NCBI GenBank assembly: GCA_964539805.1
Contig: CAZIKN010000012.1
Coordinates: 1 to 64,000, forward strand
Origin: M3007 sp964539805
Lineage (GTDB): Bacteria; Bacteroidota; Bacteroidia; Chitinophagales; Saprospiraceae
Length of the DNA stretch: 64,000 nt
Reading direction: 5' to 3'
The translations under genes and the position numbers were made by a program. Of this stretch, positions 52,365-61,630 are shown one piece after another. The notes under the pieces were generated by a model. It had not been told where the DNA came from and made no database searches. It was given only the letters and a program-made list of their open reading frames with translations. Numbering within the stretch: position 1 is the stretch's first letter; each line of letters starts with the position of its first letter.

Positions 52365-52955
52365 TTACTGGAGCACTACTTCGCGCTCGGCCATCATTTT
52401 GCGGATGTTGATGAGCGCATAGCGCATACGGCCTAAAGCAGTGTTAATGCTGACGCGGGTCAGCGAGGCAATTTCTTTAAAACTCATGTCGGCATAGTGT
52501 CGTAGAATAACTACCTCACGCTGCTCAGAAGGCAGGGAGTCCACTAAACGACGGATATGATTGTGGGTTTCAGAGCGCATGATGGTTGAATCAGCGCTTT
52601 CATCTCCAACGCGAAGAATATCAAAAATATCAAAATCTTCGGATGGGTTGATATGGGCACGGCGTTTGTTGCGACGGTGGTAATCCACGCACATATTGTA
52701 CGCAATACGCATGGCCCACTGCACGAATTTACCTTCGTGGTTGTACTTGCCCTTGCGAAGGGTATCAATAATTTTGATGAAAACCTCTTGAAAGATATCT
52801 TCGGCGAGCGCACGATCTTTCACAAATAAATAGATAGAGGTATAGATTTTTGCCTTATAACGGGTGAGCAGAACCTCAAAGGCTTGTTCATCACCATCTA
52901 CATAGCGAGCGATCAATTCCTGATCGTGGAGAACCGGCATAACTTGCATGAGCAA
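52365..52955 (-). CDS. ECF-type RNA polymerase sigma factor
   Basis: 196 residues. Sigma region 2 (about 22-95) has DGDEQAFEVLLTRYKAKIY, LAEDIFQEVFIKI and KFVQWAMRIAYNMCVDYHRR. Region 4 (about 135-190) has LPSEQREVVILRHYADMSFKEIASLTRVSINTALGRMRYAL. No anti-sigma factor gene is adjacent. Sigma factors of this kind without a partner are common housekeeping-like regulators in Bacteroidota. Three in-frame ATGs occur within the first six codons; the start is uncertain by up to five residues. Confidence 0.93.
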   Translation of the reverse strand: MLMQVMPVLHDQELIARYVDGDEQAFEVLLTRYKAKIYTSIYLFVKDRALAEDIFQEVFIKIIDTLRKGKYNHEGKFVQWAMRIAYNMCVDYHRRNKRRAHINPSEDFDIFDILRVGDESADSTIMRSETHNHIRRLVDSLPSEQREVVILRHYADMSFKEIASLTRVSINTALGRMRYALINIRKMMAEREVVLQ

Positions 52956-53327
52956 ATAGTTTTTGCTAAGTGACCTGTTTAATTAAAAATAAAAATAAAC
53001 GGTGTACAAGTAAGCCTTATATGCTATGATGTAGGTTGGTTAACGAATAAGACAACAATATTGCTGTCTGTTTTGCGATGCCAAAAGTAGAGGACTCGTT
53101 GCATTCAGACAAATGTTTTTTTGCGCATTAACATTTTTTTTCCAAAATTTTTCAAAAACACACAGAAAAATGCACCAAAAAGCGTATAAAATACTACTTT
53201 TGCGGGCTTAAATTTTTTAGCCTCAAGTGCGTTTTTCTTCATATTCTGCAACAATATCTTTGCCTGACAATGCCAGCGCTCCTGCGCAGACGCACTTTTG
53301 TAACCGCTTGTCAATGGCAATTTTCAC
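52956..53327. other. Long divergent intergenic region
   Basis: 372 bp between the sigma factor and the CorC-like gene, A+T rich. It contains TATCTTTG at 53255-53262 (probable -7 box of the CorC-like gene, 66 bp before its ATG) and TACTTTTG at 53195-53202. No credible gene or RNA is seen; short open frames are compositionally unlike their neighbours. Confidence 0.55.
53255..53262 (+). promoter_or_regulatory. -7 box (TATCTTTG) of the CorC/HlyC-like gene
   Basis: An exact TAnnTTTG match; T-rich sequence about 20 bp upstream may act as the -33 box. Confidence 0.5.
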
Positions 53328-54626
53328 ATGGAAATAATAATAGTACTCGTACTGATCGTCCTTCACGGCTTTCTCGTGTTGGGCGAAATAGCCCTTTTGA
53401 CGGCCAAACGATCACGCTTGGAAAGTGAAAAAATGAAAGGGAGCGTTAACGCTGCCATTGCATTGGACCTTCTGGATGATATTGATAATTACCTGTCTGC
53501 CATGCAAATTGGCATTACCCTAATCAGTGTTATTGAAGGCGCTTATGCTGGTGTGGCCATAGCCAAGCATTTGATACCTTATATTGAAATGGTGCCCTCG
53601 TTGGCTGCTTATGCCCCACAATTGGCCTTGTCCGCCGTGGTTACCATCATCACTTACCTTTCCTTGGTAGTTGGCGAGTTAGCACCTAAATATATCGCCA
53701 TACAATATGCCGAGCCTTTGGCCATCACTTGTGCACCCATGATGCGGGTTATCACAAAAGTGACGGGGCCCATTTCCAAGTTTCTGAGCTGGAGCACCAA
53801 ATTGTTTATGCGGTTACTTTTCATCAAACCTAATGAAGAACAAAAGGTCAGTGAGGAAGAGATAAAACTTTTGGTCAAAATGGCCAACCAACAAGGTGTT
53901 CTGGAGCAAAAAGAAAGCGAATTTATCCAAAATATTCTTCGTTTCGCTGATCGGGATGCCTATACCATCATGACCCACCGCAACGATGTGGAATGGCTGG
54001 ATGTAAATGCCGGTACAGAAGAAAACGACCGAATCATCCAGGAAAGTGGCTACACAAAATTTTTGGTGTGCGATGATACCATTGAAAATATTCTGGGCGT
54101 GGTCAAACTGCGTGATTATGTAGATCATCGCAACAAAACAGGTTTCAACCTTCGCTCCATCCTGAGCCAACCCCTGTATGTTCCGGAAAGCATGAATGCC
54201 CTCAAAATCCTTGAGAACTTCCGAAAGGCGCGCAACTATTTTGCTGTTGTGGTAGATGAATATGGCTCCACACAGGGCATCATAACCTTGCATGACCTGA
54301 CAGAAAACATCTTCGGTGCCTTGCCCGATGTGGATGATGTAGAAGGCCCCTCCGTGGTTTTGCGCGAAAATGGATCCTGGTTGGTTGACGGCGTGGTGCC
54401 CATTGACGAACTGCGTGAACATGTCAACCTCAAGGAGTTTGACTTTGAAGACTCGGACTATAGCACACTTGCCGGCTATATCCTATACAAGCTAAGTGAA
54501 ATACCCAATGTCGGCGATCATTTTGTGGCAGAAGCCTACCGATTCGAAATTGTGGACATGGATAAAAGCAAAATTGACAAGGTGTTGATAGAGAAACTTC
54601 CAGATGCCGATGAAACACAAGATTAA
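53328..54626 (+). CDS. CNNM/CorC-HlyC family transporter (DUF21, CBS, CorC_HlyC)
   Basis: 432 residues. The N-terminal DUF21 membrane domain (about 1-190) has four hydrophobic segments and the family phrase AMQIGITLISVIEGAYAG. A CBS pair follows (about 205-335; TIMTHRNDVEWLD, FAVVVDEYGSTQGIITLHDLTENIFG). The C-terminal CorC_HlyC domain (about 345-425) has LVDGVVPIDELREH and DYSTLAGYILYKL. Members export magnesium or other divalent cations or affect their resistance; the older hemolysin name is misleading. It has its own promoter and a 38-bp gap to the RluA gene. Confidence 0.93.
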   Translation: MEIIIVLVLIVLHGFLVLGEIALLTAKRSRLESEKMKGSVNAAIALDLLDDIDNYLSAMQIGITLISVIEGAYAGVAIAKHLIPYIEMVPSLAAYAPQLALSAVVTIITYLSLVVGELAPKYIAIQYAEPLAITCAPMMRVITKVTGPISKFLSWSTKLFMRLLFIKPNEEQKVSEEEIKLLVKMANQQGVLEQKESEFIQNILRFADRDAYTIMTHRNDVEWLDVNAGTEENDRIIQESGYTKFLVCDDTIENILGVVKLRDYVDHRNKTGFNLRSILSQPLYVPESMNALKILENFRKARNYFAVVVDEYGSTQGIITLHDLTENIFGALPDVDDVEGPSVVLRENGSWLVDGVVPIDELREHVNLKEFDFEDSDYSTLAGYILYKLSEIPNVGDHFVAEAYRFEIVDMDKSKIDKVLIEKLPDADETQD

Positions 54627-54664
54627 ACCTATGATTATCACACCTTCATCAATACATACGGATT

Positions 54665-55327
54665 ATGCTATCTCTCCTTTTTAAGAACAATCAGCTTCTG
54701 GTTTGCAACAAGCCACCGGGCTTGGCTGTGCAGCCGGACAAAACAACAGATCAGTCATTGCTTAGAATGGCAGAATCCTATTGTAAACATCCGCTTCACA
54801 TAGTTAACCGCTTAGATCGGCCAGTGAGCGGCGCAGTGCTTTTTGCCAAAAAAGCCAGTGCCATGACAACACTCACGGAGCAGTTTCGCCAGCGGGAGGT
54901 GAGCAAAATTTATTTGGCCATTGTGCAAAATCTGCCAGAGCAAAGCGCTGGTATCCTGAGGCATTATATCCACAAAAATGAGCGGCAGAATCGGGTTCAG
55001 TGCCTGCTCGAGCCGAGTCCCAACGCGGAAATGGCGGAGCTGGAATATCGGGTCATGGGCAGCAGCGAACGCTATCATTTGATTCAAATTCAATTGATTA
55101 CAGGGAAGCACCACCAAATCAGGGCACAACTGTCGGCCATAGGCTGCCCCGTCCGCGGCGATGTCAAATATGGGTTCAAGCGCAACAACCCCGACCACAG
55201 CATACAATTGCATGCCTGGCGCCTGGGGTTCAACGATCCGGTGTCCAATGCTCGTATTGAGGTTGAGGCTCCCTTGCCTGAGGGGGCAGTATGGGCTGCA
55301 TTTGCCCATACGATTCAAGGAGCATAG
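54665..55327 (+). CDS. RluA-family pseudouridine synthase
   Basis: 220 residues, a compact form without an S4 domain. The catalytic Asp51 is in HIVNRLDRPVSGAVLF. Other motifs are NKPPGLAVQP at the start, KIYLAIVQ and the RNA-binding GKHHQIRAQLSAIGCPVRGDVKYG. It converts uridine to pseudouridine in rRNA or tRNA; the target base cannot be assigned. It lies 38 bp after the CorC-like gene and 58 bp before the T9SS plug gene, on one strand. Confidence 0.93.
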   Translation: MLSLLFKNNQLLVCNKPPGLAVQPDKTTDQSLLRMAESYCKHPLHIVNRLDRPVSGAVLFAKKASAMTTLTEQFRQREVSKIYLAIVQNLPEQSAGILRHYIHKNERQNRVQCLLEPSPNAEMAELEYRVMGSSERYHLIQIQLITGKHHQIRAQLSAIGCPVRGDVKYGFKRNNPDHSIQLHAWRLGFNDPVSNARIEVEAPLPEGAVWAAFAHTIQGA

Positions 55328-55385
55328 CACGTTCGAGCAACCAATCCCTTTTCCTGCGTACCAAAGGCGCACCAATATTCACACC

Positions 55386-56669
55386 ATGAAGGATTTTTTT
55401 GTTTTTTCGTTCCTTGGACTCCAATTGTTTCTCCTTTGGCTTTGCCCCACCGTGTTATTGGCACAAACCAATATCAATCAGGTTTTGGATGAAAAAATTA
55501 CAACCGTACAGCTGTACCCCCGGGCCAATTTTTTGAACCCTCCTATCATGGACCTCAAAACGGCCATGGGCGCATTGGTGCTGGAATTTGATCACCTGAG
55601 CGAGGATGTTAGGGATTACACCTATACCATTGTACATTGCAACAGCGACTGGAAACCATCTGACCTGACTGAAAACGAATATATTGATGGGTTCATAGAA
55701 GACCGAATCACTGCTTTTGAGCCTTCCTTTGGCACCTTGACACCTTATATGCACTATACCCTGACTTTGCCCAACCAAAGCATGCGCTGGACAAAATCAG
55801 GCAATTACCTGCTCAAGGTATTTGACAATACAGATGAAGAAAAAGTATTGGTCATGGTGCGCCGCTTTTTTGTCGTGGAGCCGGAGTGGGGTATTACGGC
55901 CAACTTGACGCGAACAGCCCAGGTCAGCAAATCCGATACACACCATGAAATAGATTTTACGGTTGGATTCAAGCAAAGGGTATCCAATCCCCAAAATGAC
56001 GTGAAAGCATTTATGATGAAAAACGGCGACTGGAGCACGGTGATCGGGCCGGTATCGCCTTTGTTTTCAAGGGGCGACCAATTGTCGTTTGATTATCAGG
56101 ACAAATTCGTTTTTCCTGCGGGCAAAGATTGGCGCATGTTTGATATGCGGCTGCTCAATGTGCGCGGTGAAAATGTCAAACGTATAGATCAAAGGCCCAA
56201 CTATTATGAAGTAACCCTAAACCCTGACAAAAGCAGGGCAGGGTTTGGCGCTGTGTATAGGGGGGATATTAACGGACGTTTTGCTATTGAAAACCAACAT
56301 TTTAACCAAACTTTGCTACAATGTGACTATGCTATGGTATTATTTTCCATTACCCAAAACCTGCCCCTTGAGGATGAGGATGTGTATGTGTTTGGCGAAA
56401 TAACAGATTGGCAGATAAAGCCGGAATTTAAAATGGAATACAACGATGAAGTAAGAGCATATATCTTAGAGACCATGCTCAAACAAGGGCTTTACAATTA
56501 CGAGTATCGTGTAGTCAATAAGGCTACCGGTGTTGTAGATGAAGAGGGTTTTGAGGGTAATTGGTTTGAAACCCCTAATTTCTACCATATATTCGTGTAC
56601 TACAGACCCATGGGAAGCCGTTTTGAGCGCTTAGTAGGCACGGCCACAGTCCGCTCAGGGCGAAACTAA
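55386..56669 (+). CDS. T9SS plug-type protein (DUF5103)
   Basis: 427 residues. The signal peptide ends TVLLAQ (about 27). The mature protein starts TTVQLYPRANFLNPPIMDLKTAMGALVLEFDHL, then YTYTIVHCNSDWKPSDLTENEYIDGF, the hallmark of DUF5103, now described as the type IX secretion plug. The second half has beta-sandwich strands and a carbohydrate-module-like end (DEDVYVFGEITDWQ, YNYEYRVVN). In Flavobacterium the plug closes the SprA translocon on the periplasmic side. It fits the T9SS cargo genes of this window. The start at ATG 55386 gives the signal peptide; in-frame sequence upstream overlaps the rluA gene. Confidence 0.9.
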   Translation: MKDFFVFSFLGLQLFLLWLCPTVLLAQTNINQVLDEKITTVQLYPRANFLNPPIMDLKTAMGALVLEFDHLSEDVRDYTYTIVHCNSDWKPSDLTENEYIDGFIEDRITAFEPSFGTLTPYMHYTLTLPNQSMRWTKSGNYLLKVFDNTDEEKVLVMVRRFFVVEPEWGITANLTRTAQVSKSDTHHEIDFTVGFKQRVSNPQNDVKAFMMKNGDWSTVIGPVSPLFSRGDQLSFDYQDKFVFPAGKDWRMFDMRLLNVRGENVKRIDQRPNYYEVTLNPDKSRAGFGAVYRGDINGRFAIENQHFNQTLLQCDYAMVLFSITQNLPLEDEDVYVFGEITDWQIKPEFKMEYNDEVRAYILETMLKQGLYNYEYRVVNKATGVVDEEGFEGNWFETPNFYHIFVYYRPMGSRFERLVGTATVRSGRN

Positions 56670-56692
56670 GGGGTGCCGGTATAGGATGAAGT

Positions 56693-57268
56693 ATGACCAC
56701 TATTGAACATTTTACCCATTACATACGCTATTTCGTACAACCTACGGAGGATCAAATGGCTGCTTTTTTGGCCAAAGTAAAGACAACGCATGTCCTCAAA
56801 AATGATGTGCTGGTGCGCGTGGGGGATATTTGCCCCAAAGTCTGGTTTGTCCATCAGGGCATATTGCGGCACTATGCCATCGAAGGGGAAAAAGAGGGTA
56901 CGGTCTGGTTTTCATTTGCCGGTGATCTGCTGACCGAAGTGACCAGTTTTGTTACCCGGAAGCCTTCCGTACATAATATTATTGCAATTACCGACTGCGA
57001 GTTGCTTTCCATGGACTATGCAGATTTACAGCATTTTTACGATACCGAGAAGATATGGGAGCGTTTTGGTCGCCTTACCACCGTCCAATACCTGTTGGCC
57101 CAAATGGCCAGAACCAACAGCCTGCTTTTTCAAACAGGCAAACAGAAATACGACGAATTCGTAAAGCGCCACCCGGAGGCCCTACAACATATTCCATTGC
57201 ACCAAATTGCTGATTTTATCGGTGTCAAATTTGAGACACTCAGCCGAATCAGGGGCAAGCGAAATTGA
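56693..57268 (+). CDS. Crp/Fnr-family regulator with short C-terminal HTH
   Basis: 191 residues. The cyclic-nucleotide-binding-type beta-roll is at about 25-120 (GDICPKVWFVHQGILRHYAI, TVWFSFAGDLLTE). The C-terminal HTH is short and ends right after HQIADFIGVKFETLSRIRGK. This is usual for the Bacteroidota Crp subgroup; typical cAMP-contact residues are not evident. It probably senses another ligand or none. The gene begins 24 bp after the plug gene and may be in its transcript. Confidence 0.87.
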   Translation: MTTIEHFTHYIRYFVQPTEDQMAAFLAKVKTTHVLKNDVLVRVGDICPKVWFVHQGILRHYAIEGEKEGTVWFSFAGDLLTEVTSFVTRKPSVHNIIAITDCELLSMDYADLQHFYDTEKIWERFGRLTTVQYLLAQMARTNSLLFQTGKQKYDEFVKRHPEALQHIPLHQIADFIGVKFETLSRIRGKRN

Positions 57269-57341
57269 CTTTTGTCAAGTGTTTTTTGCGTAACAAGGCT
57301 GAATTTTTGTGCGTCTTTTATGCGTACAAAATCACTCATTT

Positions 57342-59780
57342 ATGCAACACAAACCGATTTCCTATCTTGTGCTTGGGGCCTTCTTTTTCGCCCTGACACA
57401 GCAGGCCTGCCTGCCATCCTCCACGCCTTACCCCAATCGCCCGCCCGAACAGGTAGTGGCTGAGGCTGAGGCTTGGTCCAAAACATTTGAAGCGTACATC
57501 AAAAAATGGTTGGATGGACAAACTCCTCCCAACATTCCTGATGCACTTATCCCCACAGGTATCGCTGACAGTAAAAATTTTTACCTCAAAAACCCGGAAC
57601 AGGTAAGTTCAGGTGAAACATGGGCCATACGCTATGCCAAACCAATTGACAAAAGTGCGCTCTACGCGGGTATCCCTGACCCTAAAGTCACCTACCTTTA
57701 CCTGGGTACTTGCCTTGCGCCCTTCGGCTCCAGATTGGTCATAGAAGGGGAATTCCCGCACTGTCGCTTTTTTTCCATACAGGTATCCCCACCTTTGAAC
57801 GGAAAAGAATATTATGCTCAGCGGGTGTACGGTACCGCAGAAGTTTCAGTAGCTGATGTAGATGTGGAGCCATTGCCGGGCAACATCAATCCTTTTCGTA
57901 TTGGGGCCAATAGAAATGCCACAAATCGGAAATATCGCATGGAGTTTGATTTGACCACCGGCAATCCCACTGTGCTAAACGAAGGGGCGCATGAATATCC
58001 GTACCGCAAGGGAAATTACCGGCGAAAAGCGGCCATGATTACCTACCAAGGCCCACTGGGCTTCAAAACAGTAGCCGGGACTAATCTGGAAAAACCGGGC
58101 GACTGGAATTTGGGCGCGCTTTGGATCCGTTATTATGAGCCAGATGACCAGGTAGGTGCCTTGGGCGGTGTGCCTTTGCCTAAAGTATGGTTTGAATTGC
58201 CGGATGGCCGAAAATACTTTGTCGGCTCTGATTTTTCCGCCCTGCAAAAACGCGCAGACCTGACCATTGCCAACAGGGTGACCGCACCCAGCGGCAACAA
58301 TACGCGGTGGGACTCAGACCCGTCAACGGGTTGGTTCAAATCCTGGGGCATCACGCGCAGCATGCTCAACGGTGTTTGTTTGGCCAACAATTGGAGCAGG
58401 GTGGACAGTGGTGCTCGGGTGAATGCTATAGACCTTGGATGGACAGGCCGTGGAGAATCCCAGCCAGCCCCGGGCAATATAGAACCGCATGCCACGACCA
58501 ACAATTATGCTTCCTATTTTGGCAGGACTTTAAGCTTGCCCGCTGGTTATGTGGCCGTTTTGACGGGCAAATTGCCCACTTTCCCCCAAACGCGCAAAGG
58601 CGAGCCGATAATGACCGGTGGCCAGCTGCGGTATTGGAGCATCTGCGGCATTGACCAAGACCCTCTTTCTCCTTTGCCCGCTACTACCATACATGCCATT
58701 TCAGACGATGATGTAGTATTGGACCATGAGCGCAACTACATCATCGCTTACTCTCGTGAAAAGGAGCGGCCCGCCAATGCCACGACAAACAATGGTGTTT
58801 CCTGGGTGGATTGGGGCACTCAGTCCACCCACGGGCTGCTTATGCGCTGGGTCTGTGTGGCACCGGAATGGGATTTTCCCTGGGCACCGCATGAAAACCG
58901 TTTGGATTGGGCGCGTTCTGATTGGTCGGGCAGCAAATATGACAGCACCCTGATCGGCGTAAACTGGCGCAACGGCTTTATGCAATGCTACCTGCCCAAG
59001 ATACATCTGATGAAAAAATCCGAGTTTGAGGCACTTGGAACCCAGTTGAATGCCGAAAAAATACCTGTTTGGGTAGATAGCTCCTACTCAAGAGGCCCAG
59101 CCGAGAGCCTTTTGGGGAAAATAGAGGCCTCGTCCGTCTTGGATGCCCAAGCGGAAAATGCCGCAAAAAATGCCAATGATGGAAATGTCAACACTGCATG
59201 GTCCAGTGCCTTTGGGCAGCAAAATGCCAGCATCATGATTGACCTCGGCACGCCCAAAGCCATTTCTGCCATCAAACTGATGTGGGATTTTATCTTTTTT
59301 GCAAAAAACTATATTGTGGAAGGATCAAACGATCAGTCAAATTGGGTACAAATCATAAAAGCTGAAAATGAAAATGGACAAATAGACCTGTATAAAAACA
59401 TAGAGAATACCAAGATGAGGTACCTCCGGCTTAGGATGCTACAACCCAATTTGGCTTATTATCGCTTGGCAGAATTTGAGGTTTACACCAATGATTGCAA
59501 CTGCAATGCGCCGACCAGCTCGGTCAAGCCATTGCATCATTCACCCAAAGCAGAGGCCTCCATATTTCCCAATCCAAGTTCCGATATCGTCTTCTACAAG
59601 GTTGAAGATGAGCAAATTGGGATGCTCACCCTGTTTGACATGAAAGGCACGGCCATACAGCGACACACCGTAAACAATGACCATGGACAATTCTCACTCG
59701 GAGATTTACCCAAAGGCTGCTATATCGTATTGTTTGAAGGCAACAATTGGAGGGCACAGAAAAAAGTGCTCAAATGGTAG
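57342..59780 (+). CDS. T9SS-secreted protein with F5/8-type (discoidin) domain
   Basis: 812 residues from ATG 57342. The signal sequence has a hydrophobic core and ALTQQACLPS (lipobox-like but imperfect). Residues about 40-580 are a large uncharacterised region, rich in Trp and Tyr, with phrases such as GGVPLPKVWFELPDGRKYFVG. An F5/8 type C domain lies at about 590-720 (ASSVLDAQAENAAKNANDG, WSSAFGQQNASIMIDLG, MRYLRLRML), the sort used for carbohydrate or lipid binding. The end is a T9SS type A sorting domain (IFPNPSSDIVFY ... GCYIVLFEGNNW ... KKVLKW). It is probably a surface binding or degrading protein. Its 3' end overlaps the next, opposite gene by 11 bp. Confidence 0.88.
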   Translation: MQHKPISYLVLGAFFFALTQQACLPSSTPYPNRPPEQVVAEAEAWSKTFEAYIKKWLDGQTPPNIPDALIPTGIADSKNFYLKNPEQVSSGETWAIRYAKPIDKSALYAGIPDPKVTYLYLGTCLAPFGSRLVIEGEFPHCRFFSIQVSPPLNGKEYYAQRVYGTAEVSVADVDVEPLPGNINPFRIGANRNATNRKYRMEFDLTTGNPTVLNEGAHEYPYRKGNYRRKAAMITYQGPLGFKTVAGTNLEKPGDWNLGALWIRYYEPDDQVGALGGVPLPKVWFELPDGRKYFVGSDFSALQKRADLTIANRVTAPSGNNTRWDSDPSTGWFKSWGITRSMLNGVCLANNWSRVDSGARVNAIDLGWTGRGESQPAPGNIEPHATTNNYASYFGRTLSLPAGYVAVLTGKLPTFPQTRKGEPIMTGGQLRYWSICGIDQDPLSPLPATTIHAISDDDVVLDHERNYIIAYSREKERPANATTNNGVSWVDWGTQSTHGLLMRWVCVAPEWDFPWAPHENRLDWARSDWSGSKYDSTLIGVNWRNGFMQCYLPKIHLMKKSEFEALGTQLNAEKIPVWVDSSYSRGPAESLLGKIEASSVLDAQAENAAKNANDGNVNTAWSSAFGQQNASIMIDLGTPKAISAIKLMWDFIFFAKNYIVEGSNDQSNWVQIIKAENENGQIDLYKNIENTKMRYLRLRMLQPNLAYYRLAEFEVYTNDCNCNAPTSSVKPLHHSPKAEASIFPNPSSDIVFYKVEDEQIGMLTLFDMKGTAIQRHTVNNDHGQFSLGDLPKGCYIVLFEGNNWRAQKKVLKW

Positions 59781-60444
59781 AAAGTTTTGGTTTGCTCCTA
59801 TTTTTCACCTTTCGGGCAAAATAAACCCGAAATGGGACAAGCAAAAAGGTAGGGGCAAACCAAACCACGTACCAAGGCAATGTATCACTGGCAATATTGA
59901 CCATGAACGCAGTGGTGCTGGCGGTAAACGCACCAAACATGGAGCCAATGTGCTGCAAATAATGATCCATTGCGCTTAGGTCAGCCCGATGTAGCCTGCG
60001 CCAATCGGTTATGGCCCCAAAAGTAGCCCCAAACCCAAAAACAGAAAAAAGGATAGGTACAAAACCACCCTCCGGCAAATGCTTTGTGGCACACCATAGC
60101 ATCCATATACCCAATATTAAGAGCCCAAATGCATTGAACAAATCCATACGACGGGCATGATCACCTTTCATCATCTTAACGGCACGGATACCACGGATCA
60201 CATCCGAGGCAACCAATATGGCTATGCCAAACAAAAACTGATAAAACAGCAGATCCGGCCTGCGCAGAAAACCCAACACCGCCGAAGCGCAGACATACAT
60301 CATGGAATAAGCAAATACCTTGCCCGCAATCCGATGATTTTTGGGGTTTTTGAAGTTGTAAAAAATGGCAATCGGGCCTGCAATCAAAGTAGATATGCCT
60401 GCCGTAATGTGTAAAAATTGATGGGTATGCACCAGCGTTTCCAT
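59770..60444 (-). CDS. Multi-pass membrane protein (DUF2306-like)
   Basis: 224 residues with about six membrane spans. The N-terminal HITAGISTLIAGPIAIFYN and then HRIAGKVFAYSMM are typical of DUF2306-like proteins, in which conserved His residues near the first helices suggest metal or heme contact. The function is unknown. Its C-terminal end overlaps the T9SS cargo gene tail to tail. Confidence 0.72.
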   Translation of the reverse strand: METLVHTHQFLHITAGISTLIAGPIAIFYNFKNPKNHRIAGKVFAYSMMYVCASAVLGFLRRPDLLFYQFLFGIAILVASDVIRGIRAVKMMKGDHARRMDLFNAFGLLILGIWMLWCATKHLPEGGFVPILFSVFGFGATFGAITDWRRLHRADLSAMDHYLQHIGSMFGAFTASTTAFMVNIASDTLPWYVVWFAPTFLLVPFRVYFARKVKNRSKPKLSTI

Positions 60445-60594
60445 AACTTATTAAAATGCGTTGTTGAATGATGGTGCAAAGAAGAGGGGGATTTTTTGTC
60501 GTTCAAAAGGAAAGGGACGGTCTGCAATACCAAGGGACAAATGGCAAAGAATTGGGGTTAAATGCAATAATTTGGGGCGAATGACAAAGTCAAA

Positions 60595-61464
60595 TCAAGC
60601 ATTTAGCCGCAATCTGATCTCATTGTTCAGGGCGCGCGAAACGGGTATCGTGGTATCAATACCTTTTAGATGCAGGCGCAAGCCCTGTGCATTGCCACTT
60701 AGCCGTAATACTTGATCCAAATTGACGATATACGTACGATGGCAACGGAATGCCTGCGAGTGGCCAGCAAGCATTTCTTCCACTTTGCGCAAGCTGCTGC
60801 GCAATATCCGTTGTTGCAGCGCAGCGCCAGCCCAGTACACCAAGGTAACATAGTTGTCCGAGGCCTCCACATATAAGAGGTCATGCAAGAACAATTTCAC
60901 CTGTTCACTCTGATTATCACCGCGCAAGACGATTTCGATGTCGGAAGGAGGTGTATTTGCAGCGTGCAAATGCGTCGTCATGTTTTGGGCTTCCGCAGCA
61001 TATCGTCTTGTCAGCCTTACTTGTTTTAAAAACACGCCAAGCAAAGTAGGAAATATACCGACTAAGAACGTGACCCACAACCAGTTCAGTAATAACCAAA
61101 GACTGATTGGCGATTTGAACTGCCAATTGGAATAAAGCATATTGAAAATTGCAATCAAGGTTAGCATAAGTAGGGTAGATACAATCTCCCGGCCTACGGT
61201 CCAGTTTTTTTCTTTGAAGTAATTGGGGAAAAACCGCATGAGCATTTCCCAAAGCGTCACGGCCACTACCGTAACCAATCCGTAAGCCAAACTGGCCCTA
61301 AATGCCTGAGTTTCGCTAAACCGCTCTGATTGAAGGCCAAATGGCCGAAAAACAAATAAAAACAAAAAAACAATGCTACCACCAACCAAAGGATAGTACC
61401 ACCTCTTGCGCCAGTCCTCTTCAAAAGGGAAGGGGCGACCAAGCCAGTTCAATAAAGCATTCAT
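60595..61464 (-). CDS. Membrane-bound LytTR regulator (four spans plus LytTR)
   Basis: 289 residues. The N-terminal membrane domain (about 25-165) has four spans and no receiver domain. The C-terminal LytTR DNA-binding domain (about 180-287) has LHDLLYVEASDNYVTLVY, a central FRCHRTYIVNLDQV and VSRALNNEIRLRL. It may be a one-component regulator that senses a membrane signal and binds DNA directly. The 166-bp upstream gap separates it from the divergent YceI gene; the target is unknown. Confidence 0.88.
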   Translation of the reverse strand: MNALLNWLGRPFPFEEDWRKRWYYPLVGGSIVFLFLFVFRPFGLQSERFSETQAFRASLAYGLVTVVAVTLWEMLMRFFPNYFKEKNWTVGREIVSTLLMLTLIAIFNMLYSNWQFKSPISLWLLLNWLWVTFLVGIFPTLLGVFLKQVRLTRRYAAEAQNMTTHLHAANTPPSDIEIVLRGDNQSEQVKLFLHDLLYVEASDNYVTLVYWAGAALQQRILRSSLRKVEEMLAGHSQAFRCHRTYIVNLDQVLRLSGNAQGLRLHLKGIDTTIPVSRALNNEIRLRLNA

Positions 61465-61630
61465 GTCGCTAAGGTAAAAACAGATCAGTACATCGGTGAA
61501 ACAAACTTACCTGTCAGCAGGCTGATTGCTTTGGTTCAGTCGCTTTTTTTCCGTGCTCGGTGAAGAAAAAATTTGTGTGTGTGCAAGAAGTGATAACTTC
61601 AGCCCGTTCCTCAATTTACAATTAAACAAA

